This document shows positions 55,352 to 64,000 of a DNA stretch of 64,000 bases, in pieces. Below the pieces are notes generated by a model. That model worked only from the letters and a program-made list of their open reading frames with translations. It had not been told where the DNA came from and did no database searches. The stretch comes from CBDANW01 sp965197825 (GTDB lineage Bacteria > Acidobacteriota > Vicinamibacteria > Marinacidobacterales > DATDRI01), in contig CBDANW010000002.1 in NCBI GenBank assembly GCA_965197825.1, positions 1,922,001 to 1,986,000 of the forward strand, written 5' to 3'. Position numbers and translations under genes: made by a program. Every line of letters starts with the position of its first letter. The stretch's first letter is position 1.

Positions 55352-56008
55352 ATGATTCAAACCTACCACGTCCACAAACAATACAGCCGCGACTCCTCCG
55401 CTCTCGACGACGTCACTCTCAAAATCGACAAGGGGGAATTCGTCTTCCTCACCGGACCGAGTGGCGCGGGCAAGACGACATTCCTCAAGCTCATCTTCCG
55501 GGAGGAATCGCCCACCCAGGGTCAGATCCTGGTAAACGGACGCAACGTATCCGCGATTCCGGAATCCAAGATTCCCTTTCTACGTCGCAGCATCGGCGTG
55601 GTGTTTCAGGACTTCAAGCTGCTGAAGCGCAAAACGGTGTTCGAGAACGTGGCCTTCGTCCTGAGGGTCATGGGTGTCCCCAGAACGGAGAGGAAACGCT
55701 GTGCGTTCCAGATCCTCAAGCAGATGGGACTCCACCACAAGATGCACGCCTACCCGCTTCAACTTTCCGGTGGTGAGCAGCAGCGGGTGGCTATTGCACG
55801 CGCACTCATCAACGAGCCGGTCCTCCTACTTGCCGACGAGCCCACCGGAAACCTCGACCCCGAGCTCGCCTACGAGATCATGACCCTCTTCAAGGAAATC
55901 AACAATCGAGGAACCACGGTCTTGCTTGCAACCCACGATCGAGAGTTCATCGCTCGAATGGGCAAGCGGGTGATTCATTTGGAGAACGGCAGAGTGATCG
56001 AGGGTTGA
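55352..56008 (+). CDS. ftsE: Cell division ATP-binding protein FtsE
   Basis: 218 residues. Walker A GPSGAGKTT (35-43), Q-loop VFQDFKLL, signature LSGGEQQRVAIARAL, Walker B LLLADEPTGNLDP and H-loop ATHD. With FtsX it couples division to peptidoglycan hydrolase activation. ftsX is not directly adjacent: an inverted udk gene lies between them. Confidence 0.95.
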   Translation: MIQTYHVHKQYSRDSSALDDVTLKIDKGEFVFLTGPSGAGKTTFLKLIFREESPTQGQILVNGRNVSAIPESKIPFLRRSIGVVFQDFKLLKRKTVFENVAFVLRVMGVPRTERKRCAFQILKQMGLHHKMHAYPLQLSGGEQQRVAIARALINEPVLLLADEPTGNLDPELAYEIMTLFKEINNRGTTVLLATHDREFIARMGKRVIHLENGRVIEG

Positions 56009-56060
56009 GCGAGAGGGCTGACATTGGGTTCCTTAGTGCCGCGGGGCCCCACCCCCACGG

Positions 56061-56110
56061 CCTGCGCCTTCGTCGGCCCTTTCGGGCCGGGCTCGCTCCG
56101 CTCGCGCAGG
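56061..56110. repeat. GC-rich nested palindrome after ftsE
   Basis: CCTGCGC (56061-56067) pairs with GCGCAGG (56104-56110); inside lies a tight hairpin GGCCC-TTTC-GGGCC (56075-56088). It could end transcription of ftsE or be a REP-like element. No T tract follows. Confidence 0.55.
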
Positions 56111-56135
56111 GCGCCAACGATCTGCGTGCGCCCTG

Positions 56136-56757
56136 CTAGCTCGCTAAGAACGTCTTGATGCGGGCGACCACTAGATCGAGAGCCACTTGATTCTCGGCTC
56201 CCTCGGGAACGATGAGGTCGGCATAGCGTTTCGACGGCTCGACGAACTCGAGGTGCATCGGGCGGACGGACTCGAGGTACTGCTGCGTGACCATCTCCAG
56301 ATCCCGGCCGCGCTCCAATATGTCACGGCGCAGCCTCCGCAGGAGTCGGACGTCGGCGTCGGCGTCGATATAGAGCTTGATGTCGAGCAGCCGCCGGAGC
56401 CGCTCATCATCCAAGACGAGAATACCCTCGACGACGAGGATCCGCTTGGCCTCCACTAAGGCCACCAGTTTCCTTCCGTGAATGCGTTACATAGTCGTAG
56501 GCCAGCTTGGGTACCGGCCTTCCCTTCTTGAGTTCGTCGAGATGGTGGAAGAGCAGATCCGCGTCGAAGGCGTGCGGGTGGTCGTAGTTGACTTTGCCCC
56601 GTTCTTCGAGAGACAGCTGGCGGTGATCGTGATAGTAGGCATTCTGGGACAGCAGCACCGCATCACACGAGCCCACCGCCTCCATGATGGCGGCGGCAAA
56701 GCTCGTCTTCCCGGAGCCCGTGCCGCCGGCGATGCCGATCAAAACTGGGCCATCCAT
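56136..56757 (-). pseudogene. udk: Uridine kinase, one-base frameshift
   Basis: Frame 1 (from 56757): IGIAGGTGSGKTSFAAAIME (P-loop), YYHDHRQLSLEERGKVNYDH and KLAYDYVTHSRKET. Frame 2: ALVEAKRILVVEGILVLDD, YIDADADVRLLRRLRRDILE and FVEPSKRYADLIVPEGAEN. They meet at about 56468, where ACTGGTGG has one extra G over ACTGTGG. With it removed the protein has the normal about 208 residues. The gene is otherwise undamaged, so a read error is quite possible. Confidence 0.9.
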
Positions 56758-56863
56758 CTCGTCAGCGAGAGTCTGCTTTCAAATCTGTCCGACGTCAAAT
56801 CGTACAGATGGTCCAAACCGTTGAAACCACTAGACGGCTGCGAACCGAAGCCAGTAACTGGAG

Positions 56864-56869
56864 TATAAT
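56864..56869 (+). promoter_or_regulatory. -10 box just before ftsX
   Basis: TATAAT ends 11 bp before the ftsX ATG (56881), leaving a leader of about 4-5 nt and no Shine-Dalgarno site. No good -35 is seen. This would give ftsX its own promoter, independent of ftsE. Confidence 0.5.
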
Positions 56870-56880
56870 GCTCTCGCCCG

Positions 56881-57789
56881 ATGCAATTTCTGCACGCAAT
56901 CGGCTACTGTTTCCAAGAGGCTTTTGCCGAGCTTTGGCGGAATCGGCTCGTCAACCTCGTCTCCATCGCCACCATCGCCGTCTCCCTCGTCATGCTCGGC
57001 ATATTTGCCGGCCTCTCCGAGAACCTCAACGTACTACTCGCCGGCTGGTCCAACCGCGTCCAGGTAACGGCCTACCTGGCCGACGACGCCGAAGCGGCCG
57101 ATAGGGAAAGGTTCGAAGCGCTGCTGCGCTCGTTTGCCGAGGTAGAGTCCTACGAGTTCGTAAGCAAGGAGCAAGCCGTCGAGCGATTTCGATCGTACTT
57201 TCCGGAGCTCGAAGGCTTGCCTGCCATGCTGGAATCCAATCCGCTGCCTGCGTCGTTCGAGATCCTGATATCCGAAGGACACCGCGCTCCAGAACAGGTG
57301 CACCGTTTCGCCGACAAGCTCGCGGGCGGGCCGGGTATCGACGGCGTGGACTACGACCTGCTTTGGATCGAGCGGCTGACGGCAATCATCGAACTCGTGC
57401 GTGTCGTGGGCTTCTTCATCGGCGGAGCGATGGTTGTTGCCGCGATCTTCACCATCTTCAACGTGGTCAAGCTCACGGTCTATGGCCGACAGGACGAGAT
57501 CGGGATCATGCGTCTCGTTGGGGCGACGAACACCTACATTCGGGGGCCGTTCCTGGTGGAGGGAATGCTTCAGGGCGGCTTAGGAGGCGGGCTGGCCCTT
57601 GGGCTCCTCTATCTGGCGCACGAGCTCCTGCTCCGGGAGATCTTGTCCTCCTCGCAACTCATGCTGGGAACGGATTGGCTCACCTTCCTTTCTCCCGAGG
57701 CATGGGTGGCCATCTTCATGGGAGGGATGGTCGTGGGCTTGTTCGGAAGCGCGCTCTCGGTTCGCCGGTTCCTGCGCGGATCCGGTTGA
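56881..57789 (+). CDS. ftsX: Cell division protein FtsX
   Basis: 302 residues with four membrane helices: one near the N-terminus (LVNLVSIATIAVSLVMLGIF, about 24-43) and three in the C-terminal half (VVGFFIGGAMVVAAIFTIFN; GLGGGLALGLLYLAHELLL; VAIFMGGMVVGLFGSALSV). The extracytoplasmic domain has VTAYLADDAEAADRERFEAL and the FtsX core RQDEIGIMRLVGATNTYIRG. Partner of FtsE. Confidence 0.93.
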   Translation: MQFLHAIGYCFQEAFAELWRNRLVNLVSIATIAVSLVMLGIFAGLSENLNVLLAGWSNRVQVTAYLADDAEAADRERFEALLRSFAEVESYEFVSKEQAVERFRSYFPELEGLPAMLESNPLPASFEILISEGHRAPEQVHRFADKLAGGPGIDGVDYDLLWIERLTAIIELVRVVGFFIGGAMVVAAIFTIFNVVKLTVYGRQDEIGIMRLVGATNTYIRGPFLVEGMLQGGLGGGLALGLLYLAHELLLREILSSSQLMLGTDWLTFLSPEAWVAIFMGGMVVGLFGSALSVRRFLRGSG

Positions 57790-57827
57790 TGCTCGCGTTC
57801 GGTCGGCTGGGTCGTTTCGCTAGTGCC

Positions 57828-58589
57828 CTAGAAACGATAGGACTTGCCCTGCTGAACCAGCTCGATGCGCCCCACGCCGAGTGAGCGAAGTTGGCGGGTG
57901 ATCCGCCTGCTGTGACCCGGCTTGACGTGGGCAATCAGGATTCGGACACGGCGCTCGAGCTTGAGGAGGTCCCGTTTCAAGAGCTCCGGTGTCATATGGC
58001 CGCTCACCTCGGCTCTTTCCTCCTCTTCGTTGGGAAAGGCAGCCTCGGTGATGATCGCCTTGAGATTTTTCTTTTGATTCGCTACTTCCCAGATTCGATC
58101 CGTGGGTCCCGTATCGCTTGTATATATGATGGCGTTCTTTCCATCCTCGATGAGGAGCCCCACGGTAGGGGTGATGTGATTTACAGCCAAGGGCGTGAAC
58201 GTGAGCTGGTCTACGGTGAAGGGCTGCTCTTCCTTGATCTCCTGAAAGCGAAGCGTGGGTGAGTGGTCGTTTGGCAGGCGAGAGAAATCCGGCCATAAAA
58301 CGTCGTTGAACATGTGTTCACGCAGCGCGGCCAACACGGGGGATGTGCCATAGACCACGGCGGGTGCCTCGATGCGTCCGTAGACGTTGTCGGCGAAGAA
58401 AGCGAGCGCGCAGTTGTGATCGAGATGCGAGTGAGTCACGATGACGTGGCGCACTCGTGTCTGCTCTTCGAGGGTTAGAGTCTGTGTCAGGGTGCCTGCG
58501 TCCAGCGCGATACTGTCGTTCAGTAGATAACTGGACAAGTGGCGGCCTTTGACGCTGCCGCCGAAACAGCCAAGCACCCTGAGCCTCAT
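57828..58589 (-). CDS. MBL-fold protein, class II cAMP phosphodiesterase-like
   Basis: 253 residues. MRLRVLGCFGGSVKGRHLSS, LLNDSIALDAGTLTQTL, the metal site VTHSHLDHNCAL, IIYTSDTGPTDRIWEVA, ITEAAFPNEEEERAEVSGH and LIAHVKPGH follow the pattern of class II 3',5'-cyclic nucleotide phosphodiesterases (PDE1/CpdP). Cytoplasmic, no signal peptide. The link to cyclic nucleotides is by family only. Confidence 0.85.
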   Translation of the reverse strand: MRLRVLGCFGGSVKGRHLSSYLLNDSIALDAGTLTQTLTLEEQTRVRHVIVTHSHLDHNCALAFFADNVYGRIEAPAVVYGTSPVLAALREHMFNDVLWPDFSRLPNDHSPTLRFQEIKEEQPFTVDQLTFTPLAVNHITPTVGLLIEDGKNAIIYTSDTGPTDRIWEVANQKKNLKAIITEAAFPNEEEERAEVSGHMTPELLKRDLLKLERRVRILIAHVKPGHSRRITRQLRSLGVGRIELVQQGKSYRF

Positions 58590-58791
58590 GCCCCCCTCGC
58601 GGCATCTAAATAGTTGGAAGGGAGACTATGCCATTCCCAGCGTACGGCACGCGAATCTGAAAGCACTCGGTCTCCCGGTGTACTCAACGAACTTCGAAGG
58701 GCAGGATAATCGTTAACTATAACTTCCACGGTGACGACTGTCAAGATGTCGAAGCTTGACCCTCCTGCACGCGACTCAATAGGATGGCTCG

Positions 58792-59337
58792 ATGGTCCTT
58801 ATGGCTCCCGTCGTGATGTCCCCCGATGCCGTCGTCCGGGAGAGCTTCGGGCGTAGAGAGTTTCTCCGCCGCGGAGCGGGCGGCTTGCTTCTCACCCTGG
58901 GAGCCGCTCTCCCCGGATGCTCGGGAGGCGAAGACGAGACCGGCGGGCGAGGTCCTTTCGCCGAGACCGAACGTGAAGTGCTCCGTGCGATCTGTGCCCG
59001 GCTGCTCCCCGGGGGCAGCCGGGCCCCGGCAGCCGCTGAGGTCGATGTCGCCGGACGCATGGAGCGGCTCCTCGATGCGCGCGGGGCGACCTCCGACTTC
59101 CGGCGTCTCTTGGCGCTTTTCGAATGGAGCCCCTTGCTCTTCGAAGCCAAGCCGGGTCGCTTCACCCGGCTTCCGGAGGAACGTCAGGAGCAGGTCCTCC
59201 GCGGGTGGGCCACCAGCCGCCTCGGGTTTCGCAGAAGCGGGTTCGTGGCCATTAAACGGCTTGCGATGAGCATCTATTACACTCAACAGGAGAGCTGGCC
59301 GGCCATCGGTTTTCCTGGTCCCTGGTTGCAATCATGA
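58792..59337 (+). CDS. Gluconate-2-dehydrogenase subunit-3-like protein with Tat signal
   Basis: 181 residues from ATG 58792, preceded by AGGA. The Tat motif FGRREFLRRGAGG is followed by a hydrophobic run and a lipobox-like LPGC. The mature part ETEREVLRAICARLLPGG, FRRLLALFEWSPLLFE and GFVAIKRLAMSIYYTQ fits the small subunit that escorts a GMC-type membrane dehydrogenase. Its stop overlaps the GMC gene start (ATGA). Confidence 0.88.
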   Translation: MVLMAPVVMSPDAVVRESFGRREFLRRGAGGLLLTLGAALPGCSGGEDETGGRGPFAETEREVLRAICARLLPGGSRAPAAAEVDVAGRMERLLDARGATSDFRRLLALFEWSPLLFEAKPGRFTRLPEERQEQVLRGWATSRLGFRRSGFVAIKRLAMSIYYTQQESWPAIGFPGPWLQS

Positions 59338-60864
59338 GCCAACACCAAAACGTCGTCGATACGGCCGATGTTCGCGGCTTGTTGCAGGTGCAGGCCGAGG
59401 TCGCCGTCGTGGGCTCCGGCACCGGGGGCGCGGTCTCGGCCAAGGAGCTTGCCGAAGTAGGTATCGACGTCGCTCTCTTCGAGGTAGGCGGCTACCTGCG
59501 CTACCCGGACTTCAACCAACGTGAGGAAGACATGTACCGCCGCCTCTACCGAAACCAGGGGGCACAGTCCACGCGAGATCTATCCATCAACATCCTTCAG
59601 GGTCGCTCGGTGGGCGGGAGCACGGTGATCAACAACTGCATTTGCTTCCGGACTCCCGAGAGAGTTCTCACGCGATGGCGGGAAGAGTTCGGGTTGAACG
59701 AACTGGACGTCGAGTCCCTCCGACCGTACTTCGAACGGGTGGAGGCGACGCTGGGTGTCGTGCCCATCCTTTCAGTCGAGGTCAACGAGAACAACCGAGT
59801 CCTGCTCGAAGGCTGCGAACGGTTAGGTTACAGAGCCGGCAGGTTCTCTCACAACCGCAAAGACTGTGTGGGCTGTGGCTACTGCATGCTCGGTTGCCCT
59901 TACGAACGTCATCAGAGCGTCGACATGAACTACGTGCCGCAGGCACTGAATGCCGGGTGTCGGTTGTACACGCGTTGCCGCGTCGAAGAAATCCTGACCG
60001 AGGGTGGCGATCTGGCGGGAGTCGCCGGCTCGCTACTGGATGAGCGCTCGGGACGCCCGCGAACTCGCTTCGAGGTTCGGGCGCCGGTCGTGGTCCTCGC
60101 TGCGGGAGCCATCCATACGCCGGCCCTGCTTCTCGCCAGCGGTCTCGCGAATGGCTCGCGCCAGGTGGGGCGTGGGCTGGCGCTTCATCCGCTCGCCGCC
60201 TCGTTCGGCAAATTCGATCGACTCATTGACGGTTTCGTCGGCATCCCTCAGTCGACTTACTGCGATGAGTTCGAAACACTCGAAGACGGCTCGGACGGCT
60301 TCATCATCGAGTGGCATTTTCGCCATGCCCGCTCTCTTCGCGAGCGTGTGTCCCTCCTTCGGTGAAGACTACCGCTACTTATCGGGCATGTACGCGATGA
60401 TCAAGGACGACGGCCGCGGCACGGTCGAGCTCGGCGAAGACGGGCGGCCTGTCATCGACTACGAGCTGGGAGAGCGAGAAAAGAACCTGGTTCGGCGAGG
60501 ACTCAAAGAAGTGGCCCGGATCTTCTTCGCCGCCGGGGCGCAATTCGTCACCCATCTCCTCTCGCAACCTTTAGTCCTTCGCTCCGCGGAATAAATCGCC
60601 CTACTGGACGAGCTGCCGTTGCGCCCCAACGAAATGGCATTGTTCTCCGCCCACCCTCAGGGCTCCTGCCGCATGCATGCCGATGCAACGCAAGGTCCTA
60701 TCGACGGTCATGGTGAAACGCACGAGGTTCCCAATCTCTTCGTTGCCGATGCCAGCGCTTTCCCGACCTCGGTGGGCATCAATCCACAGATCACGATCAT
60801 GACCCTGGCGAGCAGACAAGCCAGCGTGATCCGGCAAAGGCTGGGTCGGCCGCCCCTCGCGTGA
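59334..60864 (+). pseudogene. GMC-family oxidoreductase, frameshift and internal stop
   Basis: From ATG 59334: VAVVGSGTGGAVSAKELAEV (FAD), GRSVGGSTVINNCICFRTPE, a Cys cluster CVGCGYCMLGCPY and VVLAAGAIHTPALLLAS. At about 60320 one extra T in TTTT shifts the frame to AMPALFASVCPSFGEDYRYL. A TAA at 60592-60594 follows, and the same frame continues LLDELPLRPNEM, HPQGSCRMHADATQG and ASAFPTSVGINPQITIMTLA. All family motifs are kept, so decay is recent or an error. Confidence 0.88.
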
Positions 60865-62036
60865 GCACCTTCACGCTTTACCTGCTTGGCGCGATCAACC
60901 TCGGGATCGGCATCTACTCGTTGCTATCCACTATCGCGTACCACCGCTATGCCAGACGTTCCCCGGGAAACACCCTTGCGAGCGGATATCGACCGACCGT
61001 CGCGCTCTTCGTTCCTTGCTGCGGTGACGAGGAGGGATTGGAAGAAAACCTCCGATCGCTGGTCGAACAAGATTACGAGCCGCTCGAGATCGTCTTCATC
61101 GTGGAAGACGAGGCGGACTCGGCGGTTCCGGTCATCCGGCGCGTGATGGAAACCAACGATCGCCCGGCCGCGCTGGTGACTGCCGGCATCGCCTCCCGAT
61201 GCGGCCAAAAAGTTCACAATCTACTCATGGGCCTCGCGCGGGCCAAACACGCAGAGGTCTTTGCCTTCGCAGACTCCGATGGAATCACGGATAGCGCCTG
61301 GCTCGCTAACTTGGTCGCGGCGCTTCGGAACCCCGAGGTGGGGGTCGCCTCGAGCTACCGTTTCTATCTGCCCGAACCCGGTAACCTCGCCTCGGTCCTG
61401 CGCTCCGCTTGGAACGCAGGCGTCTTGACACTTCTGGGAGACCACGACCGCAACTTCGCCTGGGGCGGGGCGATGGCTATTCGGCAAGAGATTTTTCGAA
61501 AGGCCGAAGTGGAGCAAGCCTGGCAAGGCACCCTGTCCGACGATTACGCTCTCACCCATGCCGTGCGTCGCGCCGGGTACCGGGTAGAGTTCGTGCCACG
61601 GTCCATCGTTCTCTCTCGAGGGAAAGTAGGACTCCTTTCGCTCATGCGATGGTGTGGACGCCAGATGGCCATCACCCGCGTGTACTGGCCGAATCTATGG
61701 CGCCTCGGTGGAGGAAGCCAGGTGGTCTTCGTGCTGTTCCTACTCGGGGGAGCCGAGGCCGCCGTTTCCGGCGACATCGGTGTCGCGGCAGTCCTAACCC
61801 TGGTGCTGCTCCTCAGTTGGGCGAGCGGTGCGATCCGGGCTCGGGCGGTGCGGCTCTTGTTACCGCGATGGAACGACCGTCTGCGACACTATCACTGGTC
61901 CTATGTCCTCCTCGCCCCGGTGACGAGCCTTCTGACGGTGTACGCGTTCTTGACGTCCGCCTTATCCCGGCGCATCCACTGGCGGGGCAGGGTCTACGAA
62001 ATGCGATCTCCCACAGAAACGGTTATCATCGGCTAG
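60861..62036 (+). CDS. Membrane glycosyltransferase family 2 (ceramide-glucosyltransferase-like)
   Basis: 391 residues from GTG 60861 (overlaps the GMC stop). One N-terminal membrane helix, then the GT domain VALFVPCCGDEEGLEENLRS, FAFADSDGITDSAWLAN (DxD-like), WGGAMAIRQEIF and the D.. LSDDYALTHAVRRAGYRV with RWCGRQMAITRVYW (Q/RxxRW-like). Two or three C-terminal helices. The pattern resembles GT21 enzymes and hopanoid/glycolipid synthases. The acceptor is unknown. Confidence 0.88.
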   Translation: MSTFTLYLLGAINLGIGIYSLLSTIAYHRYARRSPGNTLASGYRPTVALFVPCCGDEEGLEENLRSLVEQDYEPLEIVFIVEDEADSAVPVIRRVMETNDRPAALVTAGIASRCGQKVHNLLMGLARAKHAEVFAFADSDGITDSAWLANLVAALRNPEVGVASSYRFYLPEPGNLASVLRSAWNAGVLTLLGDHDRNFAWGGAMAIRQEIFRKAEVEQAWQGTLSDDYALTHAVRRAGYRVEFVPRSIVLSRGKVGLLSLMRWCGRQMAITRVYWPNLWRLGGGSQVVFVLFLLGGAEAAVSGDIGVAAVLTLVLLLSWASGAIRARAVRLLLPRWNDRLRHYHWSYVLLAPVTSLLTVYAFLTSALSRRIHWRGRVYEMRSPTETVIIG

Positions 62037-62291
62037 TGACGAGCTATTGATAAAGGGCACTAGCTTGAGGTCTCTAAGTTGAAACTGAAAAAAATTCTAC
62101 TGCCCACCGATTTCTCGGAGAGTGCCGAACGGGCCCTCCGCCAAGCCGTCGCCCTAGCACTCATCAGCAAAGCCGAGCTTCACATCTTTCACGCCGTGCT
62201 GCTCCACGCCGAAGACCCACAACACCTTCAGTGACCCTGCCCGGGTTTTGTGGACATCAACCGAGGCGCGACAATGCGCCTGGAGGCGTCC

Positions 62292-62588
62292 ATGGGAGAA
62301 CGACGACGCAGGAAGTTCACGGGGGAGTTCAAGAAGGAAGCGGTCCGGCTGTTCAGGGAGGGCGAGGGCAGCATCGGCCAGGTCGCTAAGGAACTGGACC
62401 TGACGGAATCGGCCCTTCGAAACTGGGTGAAACAATACAAAGTTGATCACGGTGAAGGTCCACGCGAGGCTCTGACGACGGCGGAACGTGATGAGCTCCG
62501 TTCGCTACGGCGTCGAGTGCGTACGTTGGAGCAAGAGCGAGAAATATTAAAAAAGGCGGCGGCCTTCTTCGCGAAGGAAAGCGAATGA
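62292..62588 (+). CDS. IS3-family OrfA
   Basis: 98 residues from ATG 62292 (MGERRRRKFTGEFKKEAVRL). An HTH follows (SIGQVAKELDLTESALRNWV), then a leucine-zipper-like end (LRSLRRRVRTLEQEREILKK). It overlaps OrfB by 4 bp (GAATGAG); IS3 elements normally make an OrfAB fusion by -1 frameshifting, and an AAAAAAGG-like run (about 62551) is a candidate slip site. Confidence 0.93.
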   Translation: MGERRRRKFTGEFKKEAVRLFREGEGSIGQVAKELDLTESALRNWVKQYKVDHGEGPREALTTAERDELRSLRRRVRTLEQEREILKKAAAFFAKESE

Positions 62589-63463
62589 GATTCAAATTCA
62601 TTCACGCGGAGCGGGCCAACTACCCGGTGCGGGTGATGTGCCGAGTTCTGAGGGTATCGACCAGCGGCTACTACGCTCAGATGAAGCGCGCGCCCAGCAA
62701 GCGACAGTGTGAGGATGGGAAGCTGAAGCTGCGCATCCAAGCGATCCACGCCCATAGCCGTGGTACCTACGGCAGGGAGCGTGTACGTCGCCAGCTTGAC
62801 GGGGAGAACGTCGAGGTAGGCAAGCAGCGAGTGGCACGGCTGATGCGTGAGATGGGCCTGCAGGGTCTGCCCAGCAAGCGTTTTCGCCGCACGACCGACA
62901 GCAAGCACGATCGCCCCATCGCACCCAACGTGCTCGGCCGGAACTTCGAAGCCGAACGACCGAACCAGTTCTGGGTGACGGACATAACCTACATCCGGAC
63001 TTGGGAAGGCTGGCTCTACTTGGCGGTCATCCTCGATCTGTTCTCGCGTCGTGTCGTAGGCTGGGCGATGCAGCCCCACCTGCGCGCGGAGCTTGCTCTC
63101 GAGGCGCTTCACATGGCCTTGGGGCGCCGCCTGCCGGAAAGTGGCTTGGTGCATCATTCAGACCGTGGTACTCAATACGCGGCTGCGACCTACCAGGCCG
63201 TGCTCGATGAGTACGGCATCGTGTGCTCGATGAGCCGCAAGGGTGATTGCTGGGACAACGCCGTGACCGAGAGCTTCTTAGGCACGCTCAAGACCGAGCT
63301 CCTCCACCGGTGTAGTTGGCCAACACGACGTATGGCCAAAGACGCGGTCGCGAGCTACATCGAGGGGTTCTACAATCCGTATCGACTCCACTCGTCACTC
63401 GATTACAACAGCCCAATGGTGTTCGAACGGATTCATGACCTCAAAACGGCTCATGCGAGATAA
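62585..63463 (+). CDS. IS3-family OrfB transposase
   Basis: 292 residues with an HTH_21 region (GTYGRERVRRQLDGENVEVG) and the rve integrase core: VTDITYIRTWEGWLYLAVIL (first D), LVHHSDRGTQYAA (second D) and SRKGDCWDNAVTESFLGTLK (E). Full length and probably active with OrfA. Confidence 0.95.
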   Translation: MRFKFIHAERANYPVRVMCRVLRVSTSGYYAQMKRAPSKRQCEDGKLKLRIQAIHAHSRGTYGRERVRRQLDGENVEVGKQRVARLMREMGLQGLPSKRFRRTTDSKHDRPIAPNVLGRNFEAERPNQFWVTDITYIRTWEGWLYLAVILDLFSRRVVGWAMQPHLRAELALEALHMALGRRLPESGLVHHSDRGTQYAAATYQAVLDEYGIVCSMSRKGDCWDNAVTESFLGTLKTELLHRCSWPTRRMAKDAVASYIEGFYNPYRLHSSLDYNSPMVFERIHDLKTAHAR

Positions 63464-64000
63464 TCAACCTGTCCACTTTTCCTGGGCAAGGTCACAGACC
63501 GTATTGAAGGGTTATACCGAGCACATCGACGAGGAAGCTCGCAAGATTCTGGAAGAGAAATCCGGTGAGATCGGGGAATCGCGGCCTGGACGTCTCCATT
63601 CTCGACCGCCCGCGGCGTCTCGCCCTTCGAAGCCGTCATGGAAGCGGTCGAAAACATCCAACCGGACCTCATCGTCATGGGAACTCATGGGCGGACCGGG
63701 GTGGGAAGACTGCTGCTAGGAAGCGTCACCGAAAAGGTGCTCCGGTACTCACCGACCCATGTCCTGACGGTTCGGAAGGACTCCGCGTCATCGGAGAATC
63801 GGACGATTCCAAACGAGTCCTCGTTCCCGTCGATTTCACGGACTTCTCCCGTCGCGCTCTCGAGGCGGCGACCTCGTTCCTCTCGGAGAAAAATTCTCTG
63901 ACTCTGGTCCATGTCGTGGCCAGCCCCATTCACCCTTCGTTCTATGCCGGCGATATCACCAACCTCTTTGAAGTCGACCCGGAGCTCCCGAGTCGGATCA

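Larger units (their letters stand above)
62232..63494 (+). mobile_element. IS3-family insertion sequence
   Basis: 1,263 bp. The left end TGACCCTGCCCGGG and the right end, read inward TGACCTTGCCCAGG, form imperfect inverted repeats of about 25 bp (with GTGGACA further in). A 3-bp duplication CAG flanks both sides (62229-62231, 63495-63497), as expected for IS3. It interrupts uspA cleanly; precise removal would restore that frame. Confidence 0.93.
62079..64000 (+). pseudogene. uspA: Tandem universal stress protein gene, split by IS3 and frameshifts
   Basis: TTG 62079 starts KLKKILLPTDFSESAERALR, up to EDPQHLQ, where the IS3 element enters. After it (63495) the same frame continues TVLKGYTEHIDEEARKILEE. 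Later pieces lie in other frames: RGLDVSILDRP, then VSPFEAVMEAVENIQPDLIV with MGTHGRTGVGRLLLGSVTEK, then a second Usp domain from about 63787 (KRVLVPVDFTDFSRRALEAA) that runs off the window. At least three indels are needed to join them. Confidence 0.85.

Overview
The window looks like a chromosomal segment of an uncultured Acidobacteriota bacterium. The 16S start ('AATCAACGCTGGCGGCG' context), the kinase/TolB-propeller fusions, the TPR effector of the 'LINVDDGYHVWSERYDRE' type and the moderately high GC content all fit, but no phylogeny was run.

Layout. 1-7.2 kb is a complete rRNA operon (16S, tRNA-Ile, tRNA-Ala, 23S, 5S, terminator). Its 23S gene carries two group I introns separated by only 20 nt of exon; the first encodes a LAGLIDADG homing endonuclease. 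7.2-15.5 kb is mobile and accessory DNA: an IS66-type element with a DUF4338 gene (copy A, interrupted by a complete IS256-family element), a HigBA module, a GIY-YIG protein and a second IS66 transposase. 15.5-19.6 kb holds rhlE, an AAA ATPase with a histone-like tail and a methyltransferase. 19.66-22.30 kb is an IS1595-family element with perfect 25-bp inverted repeats, an 8-bp target duplication and five passenger ORFs. It sits just upstream of a TPP riboswitch that heads a probable thiamine uptake operon (TonB receptor, PnuT, NadR-like kinase). 26-36 kb contains an MBL hydrolase, a degraded two-component system, trmB, a desaturase, hydroxybenzoyl-CoA-reductase-like genes (hcrCAB) and an amidohydrolase. 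36.25-39.27 kb is copy B of the IS66/DUF4338 element, lying between two OsmC-like halves. 39.7-46 kb is a decayed zone: a broken CoA ligase, RelBE, kinase pseudogenes joined at an IS256 remnant, MazEF with an amber codon in mazF, and an antitoxin whose toxin is reduced to a stub. 46-62 kb is mostly housekeeping: folC, accD, a Ser/Thr kinase, a dNK, folK, fadD, gatB, ftsE, udk, ftsX, an MBL phosphodiesterase, a GMC dehydrogenase pair and a glycosyltransferase. The window ends in a tandem uspA gene split by an IS3-family element.

Two themes run through the window. First, mobile elements are dense (at least eight), with clear target duplications for IS1595 and IS3. Second, there are many single-base frameshifts (hcrA, udk, GMC, response regulator, uspA, DUF4338, CoA ligase). 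Some are probably real decay near IS elements; others, in genes that look otherwise intact, could be uncorrected sequencing errors. A recurrent -10 hexamer only 5-11 nt before the start codon suggests that short-leader or leaderless transcripts are used.
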